This document shows positions 8,278 through 18,082 of a stretch of DNA of 64,000 nt, piece after piece (positions within the stretch are counted from its first letter, which is position 1; each line of letters starts with the position of its first letter). The stretch is from NCBI RefSeq assembly GCF_024199845.1, contig NZ_JANADO010000001.1, positions 2,976,001 to 3,040,000 of the forward strand, written 5' to 3'. Origin of the DNA: Bradyrhizobium sp. CCGB12 (GTDB lineage Bacteria; Pseudomonadota; Alphaproteobacteria; Rhizobiales; Xanthobacteraceae). The notes under the pieces are model-generated. The model made no database searches. It was not told the DNA's origin and worked only from the letters and a program-made list of their open reading frames with translations. The position numbers were made by a program, and so were the translations under genes.

Positions 8278-11200
8278 ATGCCCAACAAGATGTTGATCGA
8301 TGCCACCCACCCGGAGGAGACCCGGGTCGTCGTGGTCCGCGGCAATCGCGTCGAAGAGTTTGATTTCGAGACCGCACAACGCAAGCAACTGCGCGGGAAT
8401 ATCTACCTCGCCAAGGTCACCCGGGTCGAACCCTCGCTCCAGGCCGCTTTCGTCGAATATGGCGGCAACCGCCACGGCTTCCTCGCCTTCAGCGAAATCC
8501 ATCCTGACTACTACCAGATCCCGGTCGCCGACCGGCAGGCGCTGATTGAAGCTGAGGAACAGGCTCATCGCGAGGCCGAGGAAGAGAGCGAGAACCGCTC
8601 CCACGGCCGCCGCCGCTCGCGCCATCGCAATGCCCGCCGCCGCGGCCATGGCGAGCGCGTCCGCAGCGACATCGTCGAAGGCCTCGACGCCGGCGCCGAT
8701 CCCGCAGCCCAACCGGTCGAGGGCGAGGCCCTTCCTGCGCACGCCGAGGGCGCTTCGCACGAAGGCGAGCACCTGCACGCCGATGCCGAGCATCACGGCG
8801 AGCACGAGGGCCACGATCACCACGACCATGGCGATCATGATCACGGCGATCATCGGGCCCATGATGACGATCACCATCACGCCCACGATCATGGCGATCA
8901 TGATCATCACGGCGAGCACGATCGTCACGACCATGATCATGCCGACGAGACGCCCGCGCCTGTCGCGGCCGTCGGCGCCGAGCCTGTGGTCGCAACCGAG
9001 ACCGTTTCCGAGCCGCACGAGGCTCAAGCCGTCGAAGCGCAGGCCGTCGAATCTCACGCGTCCGAAGCCCCCGCCGAGGTTCTCGCCGAAGCCGTGACAT
9101 CGGTGGCTGAACCGGCCGACGCCGTGTACGGCGATGGCGCCGAAGCGCCGCATTCCGAGGCCGCGGAAGTGGCCGACGAAGACGACGACGAAGAGGACGA
9201 GGACGGCGAGGAAGCCGAAGAGGAGCTCGTCGAATCCGTCGGTGGCGACGACGTGCTGGAAGAAGTGCCGGAGCGCACCTTCCGTCCGCGCCGCCAGTAC
9301 AAGATCCAGGAAGTCATCAAGCGCCGCCAGGTGATGCTGGTGCAGGTCGTCAAGGAAGAGCGCGGCAACAAGGGCGCTGCGCTCACGACCTATCTGTCGC
9401 TCGCCGGCCGCTATGCCGTGCTGATGCCGAACACCGCGCGCGGCGGCGGCATCAGCCGCAAGATCACCAGCGCCCAGGACCGTTCGCGCCTGAAGGAAGT
9501 GGTGCAGGATCTCGACGTGCCCGAGGGCATGGGCATCATCCTGCGCACCGCCGGCGCTGCCCGCACCAAGCCCGAGATCAAGCGCGACTTCGAATATCTG
9601 ATCCGGATGTGGGAGACGGTGCGCGACCTGACGCTGAAGTCGCAGGCCCCCACCCTCGTCTATGAGGAAGGCTCGCTGATCAAGCGCTCGCTGCGCGACC
9701 TCTATAACAAGGAGATCGACGAGATCCAGGTGGCCGGCGAATCCGGCTACCGCGAAGCGCGCGACTTCATGAAGATGCTGATGCCGGCCAATGTCAGCGC
9801 AGTGAAGCAGTACCGCGACGGTCAGCCGCTGTTCTCACGGATGGGCGTCGAGAGTCAGCTGGACGCGATGTTCTCTCCGACCGTGCAACTGCGCTCGGGC
9901 GGCTATGTCGTGATCAACCAGACCGAGGCGCTGGTCTCGATCGACGTCAACTCGGGACGATCGACCCGCGAGCACCACATCGAAGACACCGCCCTCAAGA
10001 CCAATCTGGAAGCGGCCGAAGAGGTCGCCCGTCAGCTCCGCCTGCGCGACCTCGCCGGCTTGATCGTCATCGATTTCATCGACATGGACGAGAAGCGCAA
10101 CAACCGCGCGGTCGAGCGCAAGCTGTCCGATTGCCTCAGGCAGGATCGCGCGCGCATCCAGGTTGGTCGCATCTCGCATTTCGGCCTGCTCGAGATGTCG
10201 CGCCAGCGCATCCGTGCCAGCGTGCTGGAATCCTCGACCGATCCCTGCCCGCATTGCGGCGGCACCGGCCATGTCCGCTCGGTCTCCTCGGTGGCGCTGC
10301 AGCTGCTGCGCGGCCTCGAAGAGATCCTGATGAAGGGCGCGACCCACAATCTCGTGGTCCGCACCCGCACCGACGTTGCGCTCTATGTGCTGAACCACAA
10401 GCGTGGTCATCTGCGCGACCTCGAGAACGGCTTCAAGGTGACGCTGTCGGTCATCGCCGATTCCAGCGTCAGCGGTCCTCAGGCCTATGTTATCGACCGC
10501 GGCGAGCAGGTGCATACGCTCGAAGCCGCCAAGGCGCTGCTCGCGGCGCAGGCAGCTGCGAGCCCGCCGCCGGTGGTCGAGGAAGCCTTTGACGACGAGG
10601 AATTCGATCCGGAGCTGGAATCCGAGATCGAGTCCGAGGAGACCGAAGGTCTCACCGAAGACCAGGCTGCCGGCGAAGCGGCCCCCGAGCAGGACGGCCA
10701 GCGCCGCAAGCGTCGTCGCCGCCGCCGCGGCCGCGGTGGCCAGCGCGAGGGCGAGTTGCGCGAGGATGGCGCGCCCGCGCTTCCTGAGGCAGCTGTGGCC
10801 GCCGGCGAAGGCGAAGAGGATTCAGAGCCCGAGCAGGACGGCGAGGAAGGTGAGGAACAGGCCGCCCGTGGCGAGCAGCAGGGCGGCGCCGACCGCCGGC
10901 GCCGGCGTGGTCGCCGCGGCGGACGCCGTCGGCGCGGTGGTGCCGAGGAAGGTCTTGCCGGCTCCATCGGCGACGAGCTCGGTGCCAATCAACCGTCGGA
11001 AGCTACCGACGCCGTTGCCGATTTCGACGGCTTCGGCAACGAGGCTGCGCCCTCGATTGCGCAGGCCGAGCGCACCGTCGAACCCGAGGTTGCGCAGCCT
11101 GAACCGCGCGCCGAATGGCAGGCTGAGGTGCCGGCCCAGCCGGAGCCGGCTCCCGCAGCGGCGACCGCGGCACCGGAAGACGAGCCCGCCGACGACAAGG

Positions 11201-11400
11201 CGGCGCGACGCCGCTCCACCGTCCGGGAAAAGGTGAGCTTCCTGCTGAACAGCCAGCCCGAGCCCGCAACGCCGCTTGCGCAAGCGACCGAACCGGTTGC
11301 TGCGCCCGCAGCTGAGCCGGCGCCGGAAGCCGCAAACGAAACCCCGGCCGCCCCGCGCCGTGCCGGCTGGTGGTCGCGCCGCTTCGGCGGCGGCGAATAA
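8278..11400 (+). CDS. rne: Ribonuclease E (RNase E/G family) with a large His/Asp-rich insertion in the S1 domain
   Basis: 1040 residues. This is the essential endonuclease for mRNA decay and rRNA/tRNA processing and the scaffold of the degradosome. The N-terminus is the first part of the S1 domain (NIYLAKVTRVEPSLQAAFVE, residues 40-59). It is split by an insertion of about 240 residues (roughly 95-337): first basic, then extremely rich in His and Asp (about residues 160-223), then acidic. The S1 domain resumes at YKIQEVIKRRQ. The catalytic DNase I-like domain has SIDVNSG (about 558) and IDFIDM (about 598), and the zinc-link is CPHCGG (about 656). The C-terminal third is disordered, with Arg-rich blocks (KRRRRRR near 805) probably for RNA or partner binding. 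A strong terminator follows. Confidence 0.95.
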   Translation: MPNKMLIDATHPEETRVVVVRGNRVEEFDFETAQRKQLRGNIYLAKVTRVEPSLQAAFVEYGGNRHGFLAFSEIHPDYYQIPVADRQALIEAEEQAHREAEEESENRSHGRRRSRHRNARRRGHGERVRSDIVEGLDAGADPAAQPVEGEALPAHAEGASHEGEHLHADAEHHGEHEGHDHHDHGDHDHGDHRAHDDDHHHAHDHGDHDHHGEHDRHDHDHADETPAPVAAVGAEPVVATETVSEPHEAQAVEAQAVESHASEAPAEVLAEAVTSVAEPADAVYGDGAEAPHSEAAEVADEDDDEEDEDGEEAEEELVESVGGDDVLEEVPERTFRPRRQYKIQEVIKRRQVMLVQVVKEERGNKGAALTTYLSLAGRYAVLMPNTARGGGISRKITSAQDRSRLKEVVQDLDVPEGMGIILRTAGAARTKPEIKRDFEYLIRMWETVRDLTLKSQAPTLVYEEGSLIKRSLRDLYNKEIDEIQVAGESGYREARDFMKMLMPANVSAVKQYRDGQPLFSRMGVESQLDAMFSPTVQLRSGGYVVINQTEALVSIDVNSGRSTREHHIEDTALKTNLEAAEEVARQLRLRDLAGLIVIDFIDMDEKRNNRAVERKLSDCLRQDRARIQVGRISHFGLLEMSRQRIRASVLESSTDPCPHCGGTGHVRSVSSVALQLLRGLEEILMKGATHNLVVRTRTDVALYVLNHKRGHLRDLENGFKVTLSVIADSSVSGPQAYVIDRGEQVHTLEAAKALLAAQAAASPPPVVEEAFDDEEFDPELESEIESEETEGLTEDQAAGEAAPEQDGQRRKRRRRRRGRGGQREGELREDGAPALPEAAVAAGEGEEDSEPEQDGEEGEEQAARGEQQGGADRRRRRGRRGGRRRRGGAEEGLAGSIGDELGANQPSEATDAVADFDGFGNEAAPSIAQAERTVEPEVAQPEPRAEWQAEVPAQPEPAPAAATAAPEDEPADDKAARRRSTVREKVSFLLNSQPEPATPLAQATEPVAAPAAEPAPEAANETPAAPRRAGWWSRRFGGGE

Positions 11401-11417
11401 CGCCGAACATCCAATGC

Positions 11418-11450
11418 GAAACGCCCGGCACAGCCGGGCGTTTCTGTTTC
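11418..11450 (+). terminator. Rho-independent terminator of rne
   Basis: A perfect stem AAACGCCCGGC / GCCGGGCGTTT (11419-11429 and 11433-11443) with a 3-base loop, followed by a T-rich run (CTGTTTC). It begins 18 bases after the rne stop codon. Confidence 0.85.
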
Positions 11451-11628
11451 GGCGCTGTCCTTGCTCGCACGACGTCACAGTCACCGGCATTGAGACAGGT
11501 GTGGCCAGCGTGTCGTCGGGAGAATGCCCTCGCCGAGAATCTGCGGGCTACAAAAACTCGGTTTGCAGCGCATCCAACCCGGTTTCCAATGTGCTAAGTC
11601 GTCTTCACGATCTAGAAGGGGACCAGCA

Positions 11629-13125
11629 TTGTCAGAGCTTTGCGATTCCAGCGCCGTTGAACTGCGCCGCCTGCTGGCCGCGCGGACAATCTCGCCTGTC
11701 GAGTTGCTCGACGCCTGCCTGTCCCGCATCGCCGCCATCAATCCCGCCGTCAACGCCGTCGTGACGCTGGACGAGCCGGGGGCGCGCGCTGCGGCCAAGC
11801 AGGCCGAGACCGCCATCCTGCGCAGCGAGGATCGTGGCGCCCTGCACGGGCTCCCCGTTCTCATCAAGGACACCCAGGATACCGCCGGAGTGCGCAGCAC
11901 CTATGGCAGCCCGCTGCTCAAGGACAACGTCCCGGCCGCCGACCAGGGTTCGGTCGCGCGGCTCCGTGCGGCGGGCGCCATCATCTTCGGCAAGACCAAC
12001 ACGCCGGAATGGGCAGCGGGCGGCAACACCCGCAACCCCGTGTTCGGAGCGACCGGCAATCCCTTCGACCCCATGCGCTCGGCGGCCGGCTCCTCCGGCG
12101 GCTCGGCGGTGGCGCTCGCTTGCGGCATGGCTCCGCTCGCCTCGGGCTCGGATACCGGCGGCTCCTTGCGCAACCCGGCAGGCTTCGCCGGCATTGTCGG
12201 CATGCGTCCGTCCTATGGTCTCGTGGCCAGCGAGAAGCGCGCATTCGGCTGGTCCAATCTGTCGACCGACGGGCCGATGGCACGCAATGTCGCCGACAGC
12301 GCGCTGATGCTGTCGGTGATGGCGAGTGACGATGCCCGCGATCCGCTTGCCTATACGCTGCCCGGCGAGCCCCTGCGCGGCCGCGCCGAGCGATGGGCCA
12401 CGCCGCGTCCCGCCGATCTCGGCAAGCTCCGCCTCGCCTTCACCGAGGACTTCGGCTTCGCGCCGACCGAACAGGCCATTCGCCGCGTGTTCCGCGATCG
12501 CGTGAAGAAGCTTGCCCCATTGTTCGCCGCATGCCGCGAGGCCACACCCGACTGCTCCGGCGCAGACGACGCGTTCGCTGTGCTGCGTGCGGGCATGTTC
12601 CTGGCGACGCACGGCAAGAACTACAAGGAGCGGCCCGAGATGCTCGGCCCCAATGTCCGCACCAATGTCGAGGAAGGGCTCGGCTACACGCTCGAGGACC
12701 ATGCGCGCGCCGCAACGACGCAGACGCGGATCTATCGCGCCTATCAGACCTTCTTCGAAACCTGCGACGTGCTGATCAGCCCGACCATCACGCTGAGCCC
12801 GAGGCCGTGGTCGGAGCTCTACCCCGCCGAGATCGACGGTGTGCCGACCAAATCCTACTTCCACTGGCTGGCGCTCGCTTATGCCGTCACCCTGCCCGGC
12901 CATCCCGCCATCAGCATTCCACTCGGCCTCGATGAAGAGGGCCTTCCCTTCGGCCTTCAGATCGTCGGCCCGCGCGGCGGCGATGCCATCGTGCTCTCGG
13001 TCGCCGCGAGCATCGAGGCTGCGTTCGCGAGCGATGCGCAATTGTGGCGGCCGGTTCCCGATCTGGCGCGGCTCGCCGCGGCGCCGCCGCTGTCGGCCGC
13101 GCCAGGCTTCCTCACCTGGGAATGA
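11629..13125 (+). CDS. Amidase signature-family amidase
   Basis: The proposed TTG start at 11629 follows AAGGGGA at good spacing and gives a 498-residue protein beginning SELCDSSAVELRRLL, as amidases of this family begin. The in-frame upstream extension to 11524 looks non-coding. The Ser-cisSer-Lys triad is recognisable with family spacing: Lys80 in VLIKDTQD, Ser155 in GSSGGS and Ser179 in GSDTGGSLR. Such enzymes hydrolyse amides to carboxylate and ammonia in the cytoplasm; GatA belongs to the same fold, but no gatB or gatC is nearby, so a catabolic amidase is more likely. The FAD oxidoreductase 46 bases downstream may act in the same pathway on an amine or amino acid. Confidence 0.9.
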   Translation: MSELCDSSAVELRRLLAARTISPVELLDACLSRIAAINPAVNAVVTLDEPGARAAAKQAETAILRSEDRGALHGLPVLIKDTQDTAGVRSTYGSPLLKDNVPAADQGSVARLRAAGAIIFGKTNTPEWAAGGNTRNPVFGATGNPFDPMRSAAGSSGGSAVALACGMAPLASGSDTGGSLRNPAGFAGIVGMRPSYGLVASEKRAFGWSNLSTDGPMARNVADSALMLSVMASDDARDPLAYTLPGEPLRGRAERWATPRPADLGKLRLAFTEDFGFAPTEQAIRRVFRDRVKKLAPLFAACREATPDCSGADDAFAVLRAGMFLATHGKNYKERPEMLGPNVRTNVEEGLGYTLEDHARAATTQTRIYRAYQTFFETCDVLISPTITLSPRPWSELYPAEIDGVPTKSYFHWLALAYAVTLPGHPAISIPLGLDEEGLPFGLQIVGPRGGDAIVLSVAASIEAAFASDAQLWRPVPDLARLAAAPPLSAAPGFLTWE

Positions 13126-13171
13126 CCCGACCTCGGCCCCACCAGACGGTCTGACAGGAGGATTCTTCGAG

Positions 13172-14404
13172 ATGCAAAGCGCGATCGTTCTCGGCGGCGG
13201 CATGATCGGCGTCAGCGCGGCGCTACACCTGCGGCAGCGCGGCTGGTCCGTCACCCTCGTCGACCGCAGGGAGCCGGGCCGCGAGACCAGCTACGGCAAT
13301 GCCGGGATGATCCAGGCGGAAGCGGTCCGCCCCTATCCGATGCCGCGCGACCTCGCCACGCTCTTGAAGATCGCGACCGGCCGCACCAACGACGTGCGTT
13401 ACAGCCTGTCGTCGCTTCATCTCCATATCGAGCCCCTGCTCCGCTACTGGTGGCATTCGGCGCCGAAGCGGCATCGCGAGGCGATCGACGCCTGGGCACG
13501 CCTGATCGCCTACGCAACGGCAGAGCACGACATCCTCATCCGCGAAGCCCATGCCGACAATCTCATTCGCCGTGCGGGATACCGGCATCTGCATCGCGAC
13601 GCAGCCTCCTTCGATCTCGCGGTCAAGGCTGCGGAAGAAGACCAGCGCGAATTCGGCGTGAGGTTCCGTGCACTCTCGGGAGCCGAACTCGCCAAGGCCG
13701 AACCGATCCTGCGCGACGACCTTCCCGGCGCGATCCATTGGCTCGACACCTGGACCGTGTCCGATCCCGGCGCGCTGGTCACGGCCTATGCCGATTTGTT
13801 CGAGCGCCTCGCCGGCACCGTTGTGCTTGGTGATGCCCAGAGCTTGCAGCAGACCGCCACGGGCTGGTTGGTCGAGACCGACCAGGGGCGCATCGACGCC
13901 GCTGCCGCGGTCGTGACGCTCGGGCCCTGGTCGCCCAATCTCCTGCATAAGTTCGGCTATCGCATTCCGCTGGTGCGCAAGCGCGGCTACCACATGCATT
14001 ACAGCGGCGGCGCTGCGCTGGATCTGCCGCTGGTCGACAAGGCCGGCGGCTACGCCATGGGGCCGATGGCGAAGGGCATCCGCATCACCACTGGCGCGGA
14101 ATTGACCGGCATGGATGCGCTTGCAACGCCCGTGCAGCTCGCCAGCGCCGAAGCCTCCGCGCGGGAGCTGATCGACCTCGGCAAGCGAGTCGAGCCCGAT
14201 CCGTGGTTCGGCACCCGCCCCTGCACGCCCGACATGCTGCCGGTGCTGGGGCAAGCGCCGCGTCACCCGGGCCTGTGGATGAATTTCGGCCACGGCCACC
14301 AGGGATTTACGCTGGGGCCCGCGACCGGACGCCTGCTCGCCGAGATCATGAGCGGCGAGACGCCGGCGATCGATCCCGCGCCTTACCGGCCGGAGCGCTT
14401 CTAG
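13172..14404 (+). CDS. FAD-dependent oxidoreductase, D-amino acid dehydrogenase (DadA)-like
   Basis: 410 residues from the ATG at 13172, which has AGGAGG 9 bases upstream. The N-terminus is a Rossmann FAD-binding motif (VLGGGMIGVSAALHL), followed by DRREPGRETSYGNAGMI, the pattern of DadA/DAO-family enzymes. The C-terminus has GTRPCTPDMLPVLG and FGHGHQGFTLGPATG, the second FAD-contact region. It probably deaminates a D-amino acid or another amine to the oxo acid and passes electrons to the respiratory chain. It follows an amidase gene by 46 bases in the same direction. Its stop overlaps by 4 bases the stop of the convergent TPR gene. Confidence 0.9.
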   Translation: MQSAIVLGGGMIGVSAALHLRQRGWSVTLVDRREPGRETSYGNAGMIQAEAVRPYPMPRDLATLLKIATGRTNDVRYSLSSLHLHIEPLLRYWWHSAPKRHREAIDAWARLIAYATAEHDILIREAHADNLIRRAGYRHLHRDAASFDLAVKAAEEDQREFGVRFRALSGAELAKAEPILRDDLPGAIHWLDTWTVSDPGALVTAYADLFERLAGTVVLGDAQSLQQTATGWLVETDQGRIDAAAAVVTLGPWSPNLLHKFGYRIPLVRKRGYHMHYSGGAALDLPLVDKAGGYAMGPMAKGIRITTGAELTGMDALATPVQLASAEASARELIDLGKRVEPDPWFGTRPCTPDMLPVLGQAPRHPGLWMNFGHGHQGFTLGPATGRLLAEIMSGETPAIDPAPYRPERF

Positions 14405-16494
14405 CTGTCGGCCTTCGCGGCGAAGACCGCGAGCGCGGCCGTTAGGCGCATCAGCGGATCGTCCCATTCGCGCGGGGCGCGCTGGCGGAACAGCCGCATG
14501 GTCGGATACCACGGACTGTCTTCGCGCTCGCGCAGCCAGCGCCAGTCCAGCGCGTAAGGCGTCAGCATCCACACGGGACGGCCGAGCGCGCCGGCGAGAT
14601 GGGCGACCGAGGTGTCGACCGCAATGACGAGATCGAGCGCCGCGACCGCTGCGGCGGTGTCCGAGAAATCGCCGAGCATAGGCGCCAGGTCGATGATGTC
14701 CTTGCCGAGCGCTGCCAGCACCGGCGCATCTTCGGGCCGCGGTTCCTTCTGCAGGCTGTAGAGCTGCACGCCGGGCATGACGAAGCGCGGCAGCACGGCC
14801 TCGGCCGACAGCGAGCGCTGCCGGTCGCCCTTGTGCCTGATATTGCCGGCCCAGACCACGCCGACCTTCAGCGCCGTCGCATCTGCGAGCGCCGCGCGCC
14901 ATCGGGCCAGCTTTGCCGGATCGGGATGCAGATACGGGACGACGGCCGGAATGGTGTCGAGCGTGGTGCCAAAAATCCGCGGCAGGCTCATCAATGGCAG
15001 CTGCAGATCGAACGACGGCAACCTTTCGCCGCGCGCGATCACGGTGACATCGGGGAGCTGCCGCAGCAGCGTCGCAAGCGCGGGCTGCACCTGGAGGACG
15101 ATCTTCCCCCCGCGCGCGGCCACCATCGGCACATAGCGCACGAAATGCAGGACATCGCCGAGCCCGTATTCGGCAAACAGCAGCAACGTGCGGCCATGTA
15201 GCGGCTCGCCCTGCCATTCCGGCTCGCTGAACGTGACATCGCCATCCGTCAGCGTCTTGCATTTGCGCCGCCAGCGATAGGCCTCGAAACCATCAGCGAA
15301 ATCGCCGTTCATCAGCAGGAAATGCGCATGGTTGTATTGCGCGAGCGGTTGCTCCGGGTCGAGCGCGATCGCGCGGTGCGACACCGCGAGCGCCTCGTCG
15401 ATGTCGCCGGCATTGCGCAGCGCCACCGCGAGATTGGCGTGGCCCTTGGCATAGGCGGGATCGGCCGCGATCGCGCAGCGATGCGCGGCGACCGCGTCCT
15501 CGGCGCGGTCCTGCTTCTCGAAGATGATGCCGAGATTGGTCCAGGCCGGAGCGTAATCGGGCTTGAGCAGCAGCGCGTGCTCGCAGGCGGCAATGGCCCG
15601 ATCCAGGGTGCCGAGCTCGGAGAGACAGGCCCCGAGGTTGCTGGCGATGACGTGATCCGATGAATCGCGCGCAAAGACCCGCTGATAGATCTCGGCGGCC
15701 TCGGGCAGATGACCGGCCTCGTGCAGGACGAGACCGAGCAGGCGCAGCGCGGAACCATTGTCCGGCTCGTGCGCGATGGCGCGGCGGTATTGAACGATCG
15801 CGTCCTCGAGCAATCCTTGCCGATAAAGCACCGCGCCGAGATTGCAGAGCAGCCCGGGATCGTCCGGATCGGTCTCGAGGGCGCGACGATAGGCGGCCTC
15901 GGCTTCGTTGAGCCGGTTCTGGTCCGCAAGGACGTTGCCGAGATTGAGCCAGAGCCCGCAATAGCCGGGCTCCCTCGCAACGACCGCGCGATAGGCCTGT
16001 TCGGCCTCGGTGAGCCGCCCCTGCTCCGCGAGCAGGATGGCAAGATTGAAGCAGGCCCGCGTGAGATGCGCATCGAGCGCGAGCGCGCGGCGATAAGCGG
16101 CCTCGGCCTCATCGAAGCGCCCGAGCTCTCCGAGCGCCACGCCCAGCTTGTTGTGCAGCCCGGCATCGTCCGGCCGCCGGACCAGAGCACGCCGGAATGC
16201 CGCTACTGCACCCTCCTGCTCGCCCTTCACCGCAAGCGCATCGCCGAGCGTGACCAGCGCCGGCGCATGGTCCGGATCGATTCTGAAGACCCGGCCGAGC
16301 AGCATTGCCCCCGCGGCCGCACGATCGGTGACGAAGGCGGCCACCGCCGCAAGATGCAGCGCCGGCACGTAGTCCGGCTCGGCCTTCAGCACCCGGGCGC
16401 AGAGCGCATCGGCTTCGCCCGGCCTTCCTGCCGCAAAATGCTCCGCCGCCTGCAACACAATTCGATTCACAGCCGCATCGCCCACGACACCCAC
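14401..16494 (-). CDS. Tetratricopeptide-repeat protein with a glycosyltransferase-like C-terminal domain
   Basis: 697 residues. About eleven to twelve 34-residue TPR units run from the N-terminus to about residue 400, repeatedly showing the pattern of LxxLGxxL and AxxxYRRALxxDP. The C-terminal 280 residues (EYGLGDVLHFVRY, GVVWAGNIRHKGDRQRS, DLVIAVDTSVAHLAGALG) match the GT-B-like domain found after TPRs in bacterial O-GlcNAc-transferase-like or flagellin-modification-like proteins. It could glycosylate a protein partner bound by the TPR superhelix, but no target gene is nearby, so activity is inference. The first Met is used; NRIVLQAAEHFAAGRPGEAD starts the repeat array. Confidence 0.85.
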   Translation of the reverse strand: MGVVGDAAVNRIVLQAAEHFAAGRPGEADALCARVLKAEPDYVPALHLAAVAAFVTDRAAAGAMLLGRVFRIDPDHAPALVTLGDALAVKGEQEGAVAAFRRALVRRPDDAGLHNKLGVALGELGRFDEAEAAYRRALALDAHLTRACFNLAILLAEQGRLTEAEQAYRAVVAREPGYCGLWLNLGNVLADQNRLNEAEAAYRRALETDPDDPGLLCNLGAVLYRQGLLEDAIVQYRRAIAHEPDNGSALRLLGLVLHEAGHLPEAAEIYQRVFARDSSDHVIASNLGACLSELGTLDRAIAACEHALLLKPDYAPAWTNLGIIFEKQDRAEDAVAAHRCAIAADPAYAKGHANLAVALRNAGDIDEALAVSHRAIALDPEQPLAQYNHAHFLLMNGDFADGFEAYRWRRKCKTLTDGDVTFSEPEWQGEPLHGRTLLLFAEYGLGDVLHFVRYVPMVAARGGKIVLQVQPALATLLRQLPDVTVIARGERLPSFDLQLPLMSLPRIFGTTLDTIPAVVPYLHPDPAKLARWRAALADATALKVGVVWAGNIRHKGDRQRSLSAEAVLPRFVMPGVQLYSLQKEPRPEDAPVLAALGKDIIDLAPMLGDFSDTAAAVAALDLVIAVDTSVAHLAGALGRPVWMLTPYALDWRWLREREDSPWYPTMRLFRQRAPREWDDPLMRLTAALAVFAAKADS

Positions 16495-16577
16495 CGATCC
16501 CTTCGAGGTCCGAGATGCCGGTTAAACGCGCGAGCTGGCAAATTCCGTCAAGAAAGCGCGGCGCAATTCGCGCCCAT

Positions 16578-16612
16578 AGAAAAGGGCTGGTCGAGGAATC
16601 TCGACCAGCCCT
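16578..16612 (-). terminator. Rho-independent terminator of dctA
   Basis: A perfect 13-bp inverted repeat, 16583-16595 and 16600-16612, with a GAAT-type 4-base loop. On the minus strand it is followed by TTTTC. It lies about 50 bases after the dctA stop. Confidence 0.88.
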
Positions 16613-16663
16613 GCTCCTTCAAGACCGGACGGCGCAGCGAGCGCCACCAGATGCGATGTCCGA

Positions 16664-17998
16664 TCAGTCCGTCGTGATCGCCGTCTCCATGTCGGTCGGA
16701 TCGATCTGCTTGGCGAGGTTGGCGTTGAGCTTGTCGCGGTCGAGCTCGCCTTCCCACCAGGCGACGACCACGCAGGCGACGCCGTTGCCGCACAGATTGG
16801 TCAGCGCGCGGCACTCGCTCATGAACTTGTCGATGCCGAGCACGATCGCCATGCCCGGCACGAGCCGCGGATCGACCACCGCGAGCGTTGCCGCCAGCGT
16901 GATGAAGCCGGCGCCGGTGATGCCTGAGGCGCCCTTCGAGGTCAGCATCGCCACGACCAGGATGGTCAGCTGCTGGCTGAAGGAGAGATCGAAGCCGAGC
17001 GCTTGTGCGATGAAGAGCGTCGCCAGCGTCATGTAGATGTTGGTGCCGTCGAGGTTGAACGAGTAACCCGTGGGCACCACCAGGCCGACCACCGATTTGG
17101 AGCAGCCGAGCCGCTCCAGCTTCTCCATCAGGGACGGCAGCGCGCTTTCCGAGGAGGATGTGCCGAGCACGATCAGCAGTTCGTCCTTGATGTAGGCCAG
17201 GAACTTGAAGATCGAGAACCCGGCCATACGCGCGATGGTGCCGAGCACGACGAACACGAACAGCGCCGCGGTGACGTAGAACGTCGCGATCAGCCCGACC
17301 AGGTTGAGGATCGCGCCGGTGCCGAACTTGCCGATCGTGTAGGCCATCGCACCGAACGCACCGATAGGCGCGGCGCGCATCACGATGGAGATGACGCCGA
17401 ACACGGCGTGGGCGGCGTCGTCGATGAAGCTGCGGATGGTGTGGCCACGCTCGCCGAGACTCATGATCGCGAAGCCGAACAGCACCGAGAACAGCAGCAC
17501 CTGGAGGATCTCGCCCTGCGCGAACGCGCCAACCACGGTGTCGGGAATGATGTGCAGCACGAAGTCGACGGACTTCTGACCGGCGGCCTGCTTGGCGTAA
17601 TTTGCCACGGCCGCCTCGTTTGCCGCCGCATTGCCGAAGCCTGCGCCTGGTTTCACCAGATTGCCGATGATGAGTCCGATCACCAGCGCGAAGGTCGAGA
17701 CAACCTCGAAATAGACCAGCGCCTTGACGCCGATGCGGCCGACCTTCTTGGCGTCCTGGATGTGGGCGATGCCCGAGACGACGGTGCAGAAGATGATCGG
17801 GGCGATCACCATCTTGATCAGCTTGATGAAGCCGTCGCCCATCGCCTTGATCCAGTCGTTGGTGGCGAACTGTGGCCAGAGCCAGCCGACGATGGCGCCG
17901 AGCACGATGGCGATCAGCACCTGCACGTAGAGAACCTTGTACCACGGCTTTGCTGCGGGCGGCGCGACCGGCGCCCCCGCCATCGTTGTCGTCGTCAT
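16664..17998 (-). CDS. dctA: C4-dicarboxylate transporter DctA
   Basis: 444 residues from the ATG at 17998. An in-frame ATG at 18016 would place the AGGGGGAG ribosome site inside the gene, so the downstream start is preferred. It is a DAACS-family sodium or proton symporter for succinate, fumarate and malate. It shows the re-entrant-loop motif [12 protein letters not shown], the unwound helix [17 protein letters not shown] and the conserved [14 protein letters not shown] segment, with about eight membrane helices. In rhizobia, DctA feeds bacteroids with plant dicarboxylates. The usual dctB-dctD regulators are not next to it, and no convincing sigma-54 site was found in the 84 bases upstream, where a TTGACA is present. 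Confidence 0.95.
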   Translation of the reverse strand: MTTTTMAGAPVAPPAAKPWYKVLYVQVLIAIVLGAIVGWLWPQFATNDWIKAMGDGFIKLIKMVIAPIIFCTVVSGIAHIQDAKKVGRIGVKALVYFEVVSTFALVIGLIIGNLVKPGAGFGNAAANEAAVANYAKQAAGQKSVDFVLHIIPDTVVGAFAQGEILQVLLFSVLFGFAIMSLGERGHTIRSFIDDAAHAVFGVISIVMRAAPIGAFGAMAYTIGKFGTGAILNLVGLIATFYVTAALFVFVVLGTIARMAGFSIFKFLAYIKDELLIVLGTSSSESALPSLMEKLERLGCSKSVVGLVVPTGYSFNLDGTNIYMTLATLFIAQALGFDLSFSQQLTILVVAMLTSKGASGITGAGFITLAATLAVVDPRLVPGMAIVLGIDKFMSECRALTNLCGNGVACVVVAWWEGELDRDKLNANLAKQIDPTDMETAITTD

Positions 17999-18024
17999 CG
18001 TTTCACTCCCCCTCAAAACTCAGA

Positions 18025-18049
18025 GCCAGCCAAGATCAACTTGGCCGGC
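18025..18049. repeat. Inverted repeat in the bioY-dctA spacer
   Basis: GCCAGCCAAG (18025-18034) pairs with CTTGGCCGGC (18040-18049) around ATCAA, with one G-U or mismatch. It lies between the bioY stop and dctA, both on the minus strand. It has no T-run, so it could be an operator or mRNA hairpin rather than a terminator. Confidence 0.5.
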
Positions 18050-18082
18050 CCTGTCAATTGGAACTGCTCGCTACGGCGCGTT

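Noticed and set aside
18000..18082. Sigma-54 promoter for dctA
   Set aside because: No TGGCAC-N5-TTGC match; only a TTGACA without a good -10 was seen.
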